A stretch of 64,000 nt of DNA, from assembly GCF_003403095.1 (NCBI RefSeq), contig NZ_CP031555.1:2832001-2896000 (forward strand), written 5' to 3'. A model generated the notes under the pieces. That model saw only the letters and a program-made list of their open reading frames with translations, was not told the origin of the DNA and did no database searches. Position numbers and translations under genes: made by a program. The stretch's first letter is position 1; the number at the start of each line of letters is the position of its first letter. Source of the stretch: Thalassospira indica. Its GTDB lineage: Bacteria; Pseudomonadota; Alphaproteobacteria; Rhodospirillales; Thalassospiraceae. Below are positions 8,718-17,053 of the stretch, piece after piece.

Positions 8718-9194
8718 TTAGTCGCCGTCGCCTGAACGGCTCTGGATATAGTTTGCAATCCCGACATTTTCGAGCTGCCATTCTTCGGTCTCAAGCCAAT
8801 CAACGTGCTCTTCCTGTTCTTCCAGGAATTTCACAAGCAGATCGCGCGTCACAAAGTCCTCGGCCTTTTCACAGGCGGTGATGGCTTCGCGCAGAAGCGG
8901 CAGAGACGCCAATTCAAACTTCATGTCACAGCTGATGATTTCTTCGACATTTTCGCCGATCATCAGTTTGTTGAGGTTCTGGAGGTTGGGAAGACCTTCA
9001 AGAAACAGAATGCGCTCAATCGTGTCGTCAGCGCGTTTCATTTCCTTGATCGAGAGCTTGTACTCATACTCGCCCATTTCTTCCACGCCCCAGTCCCGCA
9101 GCATTCTGGCATGCAGGAAATACTGGTTAATCGCAGTCAACTGGTTGGTCAGAATGCGATTAAGATATGTGATGATCTTGGGATCACCTTTCAT
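8718..9194 (-). CDS. bfr: bacterioferritin subunit with haem ligand and degenerate ferroxidase site
   Basis: The 158-aa subunit begins MKGDPKIITYLNR like other bacterioferritins. It has the haem ligand Met52, but the ferroxidase residues Glu18, His54 and Glu127 are Gln18, Arg54 and Gln127; Glu51, Glu94 and His130 remain. It should bind haem and not act as an efficient ferroxidase, complementing the next gene. The ATG at 9194 gives 6 nt to AGGAGA; a second ATG at 9197 would add one Met. It is the first gene of the operon and is preceded by a Fur-like box. Confidence 0.92.
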   Translation of the reverse strand: MKGDPKIITYLNRILTNQLTAINQYFLHARMLRDWGVEEMGEYEYKLSIKEMKRADDTIERILFLEGLPNLQNLNKLMIGENVEEIISCDMKFELASLPLLREAITACEKAEDFVTRDLLVKFLEEQEEHVDWLETEEWQLENVGIANYIQSRSGDGD

Positions 9195-9264
9195 CATGGC
9201 TCTCCTGATGGTTGGGCTATGCAGATAATGGGAATCCACCCGGCTTGTTTCAAGGAAAAAACGC

Positions 9265-9283
9265 GCCTTTGATTACCATTATC
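9265..9283 (-). promoter_or_regulatory. Fur-family box upstream of the bfr operon
   Basis: On the minus strand GATAATGGTAATCA matches the first 14 positions of the classic Fur consensus at 13 sites. The last five positions do not match. It lies about 75 bp before the first bacterioferritin gene, in a promoter position. Iron control of iron storage is the natural reading; whether Fur represses or activates here is not visible. Confidence 0.6.
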
Positions 9284-9457
9284 AATAATTTAGCCGATTT
9301 TTCCGAAATAAGCCAGTTGGGGTGAATGACTAAAAATCATTCGCACGGATTTCCCTGAGAATGAAAATCGGTTCGGCGAAATTGCCCTTCGCAAAGATCT
9401 TGTGCCCGGATGTTTTCGTACGACTCGCAACTGCCGTGCAATTGATTGAAGCAAAAC

Positions 9458-11050
9458 ATGAAGCCTCGCTTTCAAACCATTCGTTTCATCCTTGGCGATC
9501 AACTGACACCGTCGCTTTCGAGCCTGAAGGACGCCGATCCGGATCGTGATCTGATTGTCATGGCAGAGCCGCATCATGAGGCCACCTATGTCCCCCATCA
9601 CCGCCAGAAGATCGTGATGATCCTGTCGGCCATGCGCCATTTCGCAGCCGAACTGCGTGATAGCGGCTTCCACGTTGAGTACTTTGATTATCAGGAACGC
9701 CCGACAACGTCCTTTACCGACGCCCTGAAAGCTGCACTTTCAGAACATGGCATCAAAAAAGTCATCATCACCGAGCCCGGTGAATGGCGGGTCAAACATG
9801 AAATCGATAGATGGTCCGAAGACCTTGATATATCGGTTGAAATGCGCGCCGATGACCGCTTCTTTGCCCCGCTTTCGGCATTTGCGGATTTTGCCAAGGA
9901 CCGCAAGGAACTCAGGATGGAGTATTTCTATCGCGGTTTGCGGCGCGATACCGGCATCCTGATGGAACCCGATGGCAAGCCGGTTGGCGGGCAGTGGAAT
10001 TTTGATCACGACAACCGCAAAAGCCTGCCCGATGATGTGACGCCCCCATCACCAAAGACCTTTGCGCCCGACAAGATCACGCAAGGCTTGCTTGATCGCG
10101 TTTGCGATGATTTTCCCGATGCGATGGGCGATGTTGCGTCATTCGGTTGGCCGGTCACGCGCAAAGATGCGCTTGAGGCGCTCGATCATTTCATCAAGCA
10201 TCGCTTGGCGCAGTTTGGCGATTACCAGGATGCGATGACGGTCAAAAGCGCCACCCTTTATCATTCCCTGATCAGTCCATGCCTCAATACCGGGCTGTTA
10301 TTGCCCGATGAAGTCTGCCGTGCGGCCGAGAAGTCCTATCATGAGGGCAAGGCGCCACTGAACGCGGTCGAGGGGTTTATTCGCCAGATCCTTGGCTGGC
10401 GGGAATATGTCCGGGGGCTTTACTGGTATCTTGGTCCGGATTACGGCAGCGACAATCATTTCGATGCCAAACGCCCCCTGCCCGGATTTTTCTGGGATGG
10501 CGAAGTGCCAATGAATTGCCTGAAACAGGCAATTGGGGAAACGCTTGAAAATGCTTATGCCCATCACATTCAGCGCTTGATGGTGATTGGCAATTTTTCC
10601 CTGCTGGCCGGGCTTGATCCCAAAGAAGTCTGCGACTGGTATCTGGCGGTCTATATCGATGCGTTCGAATGGGTTGAACTTCCCAACACCTTTGGCATGG
10701 CGCTTTATGCCGATGGCGGCAAGATGGCATCAAAGCCCTATGCCGCCAGCGGCAAGTATATCGACCGCATGTCGGATTACTGCAAGGACTGCCTGTACAA
10801 CCCGCGCAACAATACCGGCAAGGATGCTTGCCCGTTTAACGCGCTTTACTGGCATTTTTTGGATCGTAACGCCGACAAGCTTGGCAACAATCCGCGCCTT
10901 GGCATGCCATACCGCAACTGGGCCCGCATGAAGGACGACAAAAAGCGCGATCTGATCGCACAGGCCGACGCTTTCTTACGCAAACTTGATGATGGCAAGT
11001 TTGATGATGGTAAATTTGATACCGGATCAGAACAAGGCAGCCTTTTCTGA
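9458..11050 (+). CDS. iron-sulfur bacterial (6-4) photolyase
   Basis: The 530-aa protein belongs to the cryptochrome/photolyase-related family that repairs UV (6-4) photoproducts using FAD and light. Four cysteines, Cys354, Cys442, Cys445 and Cys458, have exactly the spacing of the [4Fe-4S] ligands in Agrobacterium PhrB (350, 438, 441, 454), each shifted by four. His369-His370 in the AHHIQRLMV segment correspond to the catalytic histidine pair. The ATG at 9458 is used; a TTG 12 bp upstream is also open. The C-terminus carries two 15-bp repeat units (10988-11017) that encode DDGKF twice. It converges on the other photolyase-like gene with a 3-bp gap. Confidence 0.92.
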   Translation: MKPRFQTIRFILGDQLTPSLSSLKDADPDRDLIVMAEPHHEATYVPHHRQKIVMILSAMRHFAAELRDSGFHVEYFDYQERPTTSFTDALKAALSEHGIKKVIITEPGEWRVKHEIDRWSEDLDISVEMRADDRFFAPLSAFADFAKDRKELRMEYFYRGLRRDTGILMEPDGKPVGGQWNFDHDNRKSLPDDVTPPSPKTFAPDKITQGLLDRVCDDFPDAMGDVASFGWPVTRKDALEALDHFIKHRLAQFGDYQDAMTVKSATLYHSLISPCLNTGLLLPDEVCRAAEKSYHEGKAPLNAVEGFIRQILGWREYVRGLYWYLGPDYGSDNHFDAKRPLPGFFWDGEVPMNCLKQAIGETLENAYAHHIQRLMVIGNFSLLAGLDPKEVCDWYLAVYIDAFEWVELPNTFGMALYADGGKMASKPYAASGKYIDRMSDYCKDCLYNPRNNTGKDACPFNALYWHFLDRNADKLGNNPRLGMPYRNWARMKDDKKRDLIAQADAFLRKLDDGKFDDGKFDTGSEQGSLF

Positions 11051-11053
11051 GGC

Positions 11054-12601
11054 TTAGAAATCAAACGTGATCTGTTGATCGGATTTATCGCGCCCGGCCG
11101 GTGGTCGTTTCTGTTTAAATGTTCGACTGCCGTGTTGTTCGACAATTTGCTGTGCCTGATCAAGGAAATCATCGTTTTTGCGAATGGCCCAGATGTTGGT
11201 ACGCGCATGTCGGGCGGCGGCCATGTGATCGACAATCGGGGCTGGATAGTGTTTTCCGATCTCAACGCCCAGATCAATCTGTTCAATCGGGGCAAGACGC
11301 CAGGGTTCGTGAATGAAGGTGTCCGGCACATCACGCAGTTCCGGCACCCAACGGCGGATAAACGCACCATCGGGGTCCTGATCATTGGATTGTTTGACCG
11401 GGTTATAGATACGTGGCGTGTTGATTCCGGTCGTGCCTGATTGCATCTGGATCTGCGGGTAATGAATGCCGGGTTCGTAATCGACAAATTGCCGGGCAAG
11501 ATGCAATGCAGGTTCGCGCCAATGTTGCCAAAGCTGATAGCTGACAAAGGCTGTAAGCATCGCGCGCATCCTGAAATTGATCCAGCCTGTGTGATCAAGG
11601 GCGCGCATGCAGGCATCAATAAACGGAAATCCGGTTTTGCCTGCTTTCCACGCCAGAAGTCCCTGATCATCGGGATGATCAGGCCTTAACCCGTCATAGG
11701 CCGGGTGCAGGTTTTCAATCTCGATCCCCGGTGTGGTTTCAAGCTTCTGGACGAAATGACAATGCCAGTGCAGCCGGCTTTCATATACCTTTAGTGCGGA
11801 AAGAAATCCTTTGGGCCGATCTGTTGCAGGCATGGCATGGATATCGCGCCGTCTTTCACGCACGGCATGAATGATTTCGCGCAACGACAATGTGCCATAA
11901 GCAATATGCGGGCTTAGCCGTGAACAGCTTTCAAATGCGGTTCGGGGCGATGACATTTCGCGGTGATATCGCTGCCCGCGATAGCCAAGGAAACTGTCAA
12001 GCAGCCGCATCCCCGCGCGCCGTCCACCACCCTGCGGGTCATTGCAAGTTGCGGAAAGATGTGCCACCGGATTTTCGGGAATTGTGCCGGGATCAAGATC
12101 AACAGCAGGTGTTTGAAACCGCACCATCCCGGTCGGTGGGCTGGCAAAAAACGCTTGCCATGCCTCGTGCCAGTGATCGCGATCAAGCCTGCCACGGATG
12201 ACGGCAAATTGACGATGTTCGTGGAATGCAATGCCATTTCGGCGCGCCCAATCCGAAACGGCCAGATCACGTTTGAACGTCCAGAGATTACCGGTTTCTT
12301 CGTGTGCATGAATGGCACGAATATCGAATTTGGCGGCTAGCCCGGCCAAGACATCAACAACGTTACCAACCCGCACCGTAAGCGATTGACCGAGCGCGCG
12401 GGCATCAGACGCCAGTTCATCAAGCGACGCGCGGATAAACTGCCAATGCCGTGCCGATGTATCTGGCAGCCGCCAATAGTCGGGCTCGACGACATAAAGC
12501 AACACAACAGGAAATCCGTCTGCGATTGCCGCATTCAGCGCCGCATGATCATGCAGGCGCAAGTCGCGCTTTAACCAGACAATTGTGATTGGTGCGCGCA
12601 T
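11054..12601 (-). CDS. photolyase/cryptochrome-family flavoprotein with altered FAD pocket
   Basis: The 515-aa product has an N-terminal photolyase antenna domain ([14 protein letters not shown]) and a C-terminal FAD domain ending with RIYNPVKQS and FIRRWVPEL. The C-terminal region aligns well with class I DNA photolyases, except that the DGD-x3-NN-x2-WxW stretch of E. coli photolyase is replaced by [14 protein letters not shown]. The Asn that faces flavin N5 and the nearest Trp of the electron-transfer chain are therefore absent. It may be a distinct photolyase clade or a cryptochrome-like sensor. The ATG at 12601 was chosen over two upstream GTG codons because it leads straight into the first beta strand. 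Confidence 0.85.
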   Translation of the reverse strand: MRAPITIVWLKRDLRLHDHAALNAAIADGFPVVLLYVVEPDYWRLPDTSARHWQFIRASLDELASDARALGQSLTVRVGNVVDVLAGLAAKFDIRAIHAHEETGNLWTFKRDLAVSDWARRNGIAFHEHRQFAVIRGRLDRDHWHEAWQAFFASPPTGMVRFQTPAVDLDPGTIPENPVAHLSATCNDPQGGGRRAGMRLLDSFLGYRGQRYHREMSSPRTAFESCSRLSPHIAYGTLSLREIIHAVRERRRDIHAMPATDRPKGFLSALKVYESRLHWHCHFVQKLETTPGIEIENLHPAYDGLRPDHPDDQGLLAWKAGKTGFPFIDACMRALDHTGWINFRMRAMLTAFVSYQLWQHWREPALHLARQFVDYEPGIHYPQIQMQSGTTGINTPRIYNPVKQSNDQDPDGAFIRRWVPELRDVPDTFIHEPWRLAPIEQIDLGVEIGKHYPAPIVDHMAAARHARTNIWAIRKNDDFLDQAQQIVEQHGSRTFKQKRPPAGRDKSDQQITFDF

Positions 12602-12768
12602 CAGCACCACCCAACGACAACGTCTGGATCAAATTTGGAGGGACTATATAAAATGCGGAAACAAAACAGCGGCATGCAAACGGAACTCGCGATCACAAGA
12701 ACATTGCTTCCATACGCTGCGTGACTTTGTCCGGATTGGTTTGGCCCAGAGTCTCGCCCAGAAACACA

Positions 12769-12793
12769 AAAAGCCGGACTTGTGTCCGGCTTT
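12769..12793 (-). terminator. terminator of the DUF1127 gene
   Basis: AAGCCGGAC and GTCCGGCTT form a 9-bp stem with a 4-nt loop (12771-12792). On the minus strand it is followed by a T-rich stretch. It lies 45 bp after the DUF1127 stop codon. Confidence 0.85.
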
Positions 12794-12837
12794 AGCATTG
12801 GCAATCCCGATTGACGGGTGCCTATATGGTGCGAGCG

Positions 12838-13002
12838 TTATGCAATCGCGTCACGTGCTGCTTTACGAGCAACGTCTTTGATCTGCCACTGGGAAATCCC
12901 GACATCATCAAGATCGCGCTTATCAAGGCCGTAAAGTTCATTCGCGACCGAGCGTGCATAGGCCCAACGGCGAACAGCAACAAGAATACTGGACAGGAAC
13001 AT
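12838..13002 (-). CDS. DUF1127 (YjiS-like) small protein
   Basis: The 54-aa protein reads MFLSSILVAVRRWAYARSVA at its start and then ELYGLDKRDLDDVGISQWQI, the hallmark of the DUF1127 family. These small Arg-rich proteins are common in alphaproteobacteria and have been linked to stress, phosphate and RNA regulation, with no single agreed function. The start at 13002 has a perfect AAGGAGG ribosome site. A longer frame from 13068 would read through that site and is rejected. It is a single-gene transcript with its own terminator and a palindrome in its leader. Confidence 0.88.
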   Translation of the reverse strand: MFLSSILVAVRRWAYARSVANELYGLDKRDLDDVGISQWQIKDVARKAARDAIA

Positions 13003-13311
13003 GTTGAACCTCCTTGGGTTACAATTTTGAATGCTGCCTTGGAGGTGACCTCCAACTGTCTGGCGCATTCATCAGCTTGCTTCGCGTTGCAATATGTCGA
13101 AATTCCACTTGATCCTCAACCACCAAAAAATGCATATCATCTGTGCCGTTTATTCACATATAAACACAGATGGACAAACCATAACCAACAATCCGTGACT
13201 GATACGGCGATTAAGTATGATGTTTTGAGTTGAAATATACTTGAACGCACATGGTGCACCGCAGTATTTTCTCCGGATTTTCAGGCCAAAACACCCTGCT
13301 CCATGCCCTGC
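13003..13311. other. AT-rich intergenic region with a 17-bp palindrome in the DUF1127 leader
   Basis: No gene is visible in these 309 bases, which are richer in A and T than their surroundings. The notable element is the perfect palindrome TTGGAGGT-G-ACCTCCAA at 13039-13055, 37 bp before the DUF1127 start. One of its arms, ACCTCC in the transcript, is complementary to the GGAGGT of that gene's ribosome site, so two exclusive pairings are possible. The rest probably holds the DUF1127 promoter, which I cannot place with confidence. Confidence 0.55.
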
Positions 13312-14518
13312 CTAGGCGTTCCCCTCTGCGACCTTGGCAAAAGGCAAAGCCGATTGAAGGGCATGGACGGTAAGCGGCGCGGCAACGCCTTTGACCGCGA
13401 AATCACCACAGCACACCGTCGGCTCGGTAATGTGGCTTGCCAGAACATCTGACATCAACAAGGGTGTGCCGATCTGTTTGGTCAGGCTTTCCAGACGGGC
13501 TGTCCGGTTTACCGCCACGCCCATCACGGTGAAATCCAGTCGATGGGTGCCGCCGACATTGCCATAGACCACTTCGCCGTAATGAAGTCCGTCGCCAAAG
13601 CGAAGGATTGGTAAGCCCTCTTCCAAACGTTTCCGGTTCACATTTTCCAGATCGGCCAATGCGGCCTTTGCCGCACGCATGGCGTTTTCACAGACACTTT
13701 CGGCCGATTGATTGTTTTCCTGGGCAAAGACAATCAGCATCGCATCGCCGACAAAACGCAAAATCTCGCCCCCGTGGGTGCGCACGGCACGTTCAACCGT
13801 TTCGAAATAGACATTAAGTAAGACTGTCAAGCAGCTGTTCGACCGACAGGGTTTCGGTCATCACCGTGAAATCGCGCACGTCACTGAACCAAAGGGCAGC
13901 ACGAATGGTTTCACCGTCGCCGCGACGAATATGACCATGCATGACCCGCGCGCCCGTGCGTTCGCCCAAATAGGTATCAAGCAACGAATGTTCGATCCGT
14001 TTGGTCACATGCAGTTCAAGCACCCCGCCAACGTGATCCAGTAATCCTTCGAAACAGGCGATTTCGTCATCATCAAAACCGTCGGGCTGATCTGTTGCGA
14101 TGGTCATAACGCACCAGCGTCCGCCACTGAACCGAATGCGCGTACAATAATAGTCGGTCAACCCCATGCCGATCAGCTCGCCGACAAGCGGGTGATGATC
14201 GGCCGGATTGACCCTGGCAAGGTGAATGCGCACCGGGCCCCCATGCAGGTTCACGTCTTCGGCCGGACTTCCGATGTAAGAACCGCTTTCATGAATGCCA
14301 TGGGTCGCCCCCCACAGACGGGCCCCGTGTTCGCGATCCCAAGGAAACGATCAGACGGCGACTTGCGGATGCAGTGTCTCCATCGAGCAGCACATGCGTG
14401 CGATATGAAATCCTTGGGCGTTGATCCGTGTCATCAGTTGGTCAAGGAACGCATTTGCATCCTCGATCAGACGACCTTCTTTGGCAATCCAGTCGATAAC
14501 AGGTACACTATTCCACAT
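13312..14518 (-). pseudogene. class III adenylate/guanylate cyclase, broken by a nonsense codon and a 4-bp duplication
   Basis: Reading from an ATG at 14518, which has AGAGGAC upstream, gives 55 codons and then TGA at 14351-14353. The same frame continues with convincing protein through the first cyclase motif FSDVRDFT. At 13815-13822 a tandem TAAGTAAG shifts the frame; removing one copy joins the halves as DSLNVYFETVE. The second part carries GGEILRFVGDAMLIVF and the C-terminal cyclase residues to the stop at 13312. An intact gene would encode about 400 aa and make a cyclic nucleotide. Two independent lesions argue for decay and against a single sequencing error. Internal starts could still give a 172-aa fragment. 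Confidence 0.85.
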
Positions 14519-14664
14519 GGCCGTCCTCTATTCCCCTGTTATCACATGATAATCACGACCAAATTCAATGCACTTATTCCGGTGCGTCACAGCTTTAATG
14601 CCGACAAACGCCCTAATTGTTTTTGCTGCCCTGCAATATATTAGCTAAGTATATTGCCAATTTT

Positions 14665-14707
14665 GTAACAGAGTGTTTCAGTTCGCAATCTGGAAACGCC
14701 CTGTTAC
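14665..14707. promoter_or_regulatory. long inverted repeat upstream of the sugar ABC operon, probable operator
   Basis: GTAACAGAGTGTTTC at 14665-14679 and GAAACGCCCTGTTAC at 14693-14707 are inverted copies that match at 13 of 15 positions, with a 13-bp spacer. The element lies about 80 bp before the solute-binding-protein gene. The likely ligand is a repressor or the neighbouring two-component regulator; neither can be shown from sequence alone. Confidence 0.6.
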
Positions 14708-14784
14708 AGTTTTGTGGATGCATTGTGTCCCTTCTCGCAGCATGTTGTCGCTGCAAATGGTTAAAAGCCAGGGAGGAAACCTAG

Positions 14785-16047
14785 ATGTATCTGCGCAAAA
14801 CCATACTCGCCACTGGTGTGGCGTTTTCTGCACTCGCGACCGCAAGCTTTGCTCATGCCGAGCCGACCGCTGAAGTTCTGCACTGGTGGACTTCGGGCGG
14901 CGAAGCAAAAGCTGTCGCATCCCTTAAAGAAGATTTCGAAGCCAATGGCGGTACCTGGGTTGATAGCCCGGTCGCTGGTGGTGCTGGCGATGCAGCCATG
15001 ACCGTTCTGCGTTCGCGCGTTCTGTCGGGTGATGCACCGGCTGCTGTTCAGCTTAAAGGTCCGGCAATTCAGGAATGGGCCGAACAGGGAGCCCTTGCTG
15101 ATCTCAATGACGTTGCCGCTGCTGAAGGTTGGGATGACGTGATCCCGGCTGCGATCCAGGACGTTATGAAATACAAAGGCGACTATGTTGCTGTTCCGGT
15201 AAACGTTCACCGCGTTGACTGGATCTGGGCAAACCCGACCCTTCTGGCAAAAGTTGGTGCCGATTCCGCACCGACCACCTGGGACGAATTCAACGCCCTT
15301 GCTGACAAACTTCAGGCTGCTGGCATCACGCCGGTTGCCCATGGTGGTCAGCCGTGGCAGGACGCAACCGTCTTCGAAACCGTCGTTCTTGGCCTTGGCG
15401 GCCCGGAATTCTTCCAGAGTGCTCTGGTTGATCTCGACGAAGACGCACTGAACTCCGACACCATGAAAGCGGTGTTTGACCAGATGCGCAAAATCCGTGG
15501 TTATGTCGATGCCGACTTCCCGGGGCGTGACTGGAACCTTGCAACCGCAATGGTCATGAATGGCGAAGCTGCCATGCAGATCATGGGTGACTGGGCAAAA
15601 GGCGAATTCCTTGCTGCTGGCAAAGTACCGGGCAAAGACTTCATCTGCGCAGCAACCCCGTCTGAAAACGGCTATCTGTTCAACGTTGACAGCTTTGCCA
15701 TGTTCAACGTTTCTGGCGACGACAAGGTCGAAGGCCAGAAACTGCTTGCCGAACTGATTGTTGGCGAGAAGTTCCAGGAAACCTTCAACCTTCTCAAAGG
15801 TTCGATCCCGGCACGTTCAGGCGTTTCGCTTGATAAGTTCGACGATTGCGCCAAGAAGTCCGAAGCTGATCTCCAGGCTGCACAGGAAGCCGGTGGCTTC
15901 CTTCCGTCCATGGCACATGGCATGGCACTGCGTGGCCACCTTGCAGGTGCGATCGTTGACGTCGTGACCGCACATTTCAACTCCGACATGTCGTCTGACG
16001 AAGCCGTCTCGCGTCTGGTCGAAGCAGTTGAACTGGCCAAAGACTAA
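14785..16047 (+). CDS. gtsA: sugar (glucose-type) ABC transporter solute-binding protein
   Basis: The 420-aa periplasmic protein has a signal peptide ending in FAHA (cleavage near residue 25) followed by EVLHWWTSGGEAKAV, typical of group 1 sugar-binding proteins and very similar to Pseudomonas GtsA for glucose. It delivers sugar to the two permeases encoded downstream. GGAGG lies upstream of the ATG. A strong hairpin separates it from the permease genes, which would favour extra binding protein. The convergent two-component pair fits the GtrS/GltR control seen for glucose transporters in Pseudomonas. The substrate is an inference. Confidence 0.9.
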   Translation: MYLRKTILATGVAFSALATASFAHAEPTAEVLHWWTSGGEAKAVASLKEDFEANGGTWVDSPVAGGAGDAAMTVLRSRVLSGDAPAAVQLKGPAIQEWAEQGALADLNDVAAAEGWDDVIPAAIQDVMKYKGDYVAVPVNVHRVDWIWANPTLLAKVGADSAPTTWDEFNALADKLQAAGITPVAHGGQPWQDATVFETVVLGLGGPEFFQSALVDLDEDALNSDTMKAVFDQMRKIRGYVDADFPGRDWNLATAMVMNGEAAMQIMGDWAKGEFLAAGKVPGKDFICAATPSENGYLFNVDSFAMFNVSGDDKVEGQKLLAELIVGEKFQETFNLLKGSIPARSGVSLDKFDDCAKKSEADLQAAQEAGGFLPSMAHGMALRGHLAGAIVDVVTAHFNSDMSSDEAVSRLVEAVELAKD

Positions 16048-16087
16048 TCTCATCTGATCAGTACAATCTGAGATATGAGCAATTTGC

Positions 16088-16110
16088 AGGCCCCGGAATT
16101 TCCGGGGCCT
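16088..16110 (+). terminator. intercistronic hairpin between binding-protein and permease genes
   Basis: AGGCCCCGGA and TCCGGGGCCT form a perfect 10-bp stem with an ATT loop, followed by GTTTCCC, not a full T-run. It probably acts as a leaky terminator or a 3' stabiliser that raises the amount of gtsA transcript over the permeases. Confidence 0.8.
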
Positions 16111-16144
16111 GTTTCCCACTCATTTAACTTTTGAGGCAAAGGTT

Positions 16145-17053
16145 ATGGGGGCTTCTCAAAGCACCGAAAGCAACCTGACGGCCAGCATCCAGCGTCATCT
16201 GTCCAAGATCGTTGTTGCACCGTCCTTTGCTGCGTCCCTGTTTTTTGTCTACGGGTTCATCCTGTGGACCGGCTATATGGCGTTTTCCAAGTCGCGCATG
16301 CTTCCCGTCTGGGATTGGGCAGGGCTTCGGCAATATGAACGTCTGTGGCAGATGGAACGCTGGCATGTTGCCATTGAAAACCTGCTGATCTTTGGCGGTC
16401 TGTTTATTGTGACCAGCCTGATCATCGGGTGCCTTCTGGCAGTTCTTCTTGATCAGCGTATTCGCGCCGAAGGTGCGCTTCGTACGATCTTCCTTTATCC
16501 GATGGCCCTGTCCTTCATCGTGACGGGTACTGTCTGGAAATGGCTTCTTAATCCGGGCCTTGGCCTTGAAAGCATGATGCATGACCTCGGCTGGACGAGC
16601 TTCAAGTTCGACTGGCTGGTCAATTCGGACATGGCGATCTACACGGTTGTGATCGCAGCAGTCTGGCAGGCATCGGGCTTTGTCATGGCAATGTTCCTTG
16701 CGGCATTGCGCGGCGTCGATCAGGACATCATTCGCGCAGCCTATATGGACGGTGCCAGCCTGCCCCGGATCTACTTTGGCATCATCATTCCGTCGATCCG
16801 CCCGGTTTTCCTGAGTGCGATCGTCGTTCTGGCCCACCTTGCTGTCAAAAGCTTTGACCTTGTCATTGCGCTTACCGGTGGTGGCCCGGGCTATTCATCC
16901 GATCTTCCGGCAACCTTCATGTACACGATGGCCTTCCAGCGTAACCAGCTTGGTGTTGGTGCCGCCAGTGCGATGATGATGCTGGCGACCGTTATGGCGA
17001 TCATTGTGCCGTATCTGTATTCCGAACTGCGCGGAGGCAAGAAAAATGGCTGA
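16145..17053 (+). CDS. gtsB: sugar ABC transporter permease, first subunit
   Basis: The 302-aa inner-membrane protein has about six transmembrane segments and the permease loop EAA-like sequence AAYMDGASLPRIYFGIIIPSIRP. It belongs to the MalF/UgpA group and forms the channel with the next gene. It lies after the intercistronic hairpin and its stop overlaps the start of gtsC by 8 bp, so the two are translationally coupled. Confidence 0.9.
   Translation: MGASQSTESNLTASIQRHLSKIVVAPSFAASLFFVYGFILWTGYMAFSKSRMLPVWDWAGLRQYERLWQMERWHVAIENLLIFGGLFIVTSLIIGCLLAVLLDQRIRAEGALRTIFLYPMALSFIVTGTVWKWLLNPGLGLESMMHDLGWTSFKFDWLVNSDMAIYTVVIAAVWQASGFVMAMFLAALRGVDQDIIRAAYMDGASLPRIYFGIIIPSIRPVFLSAIVVLAHLAVKSFDLVIALTGGGPGYSSDLPATFMYTMAFQRNQLGVGAASAMMMLATVMAIIVPYLYSELRGGKKNG

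Noticed and set aside
10988..11017. DDGKF repeat at the end of the (6-4) photolyase as a functional motif
   Set aside because: It is only two imperfect 15-bp units in a disordered tail after the last conserved residues; slippage explains it.
14351..14353. In-frame TGA in the cyclase gene as a selenocysteine codon
   Set aside because: The position is not a conserved cysteine, no insertion element is apparent, and the gene has a second, independent frameshift.
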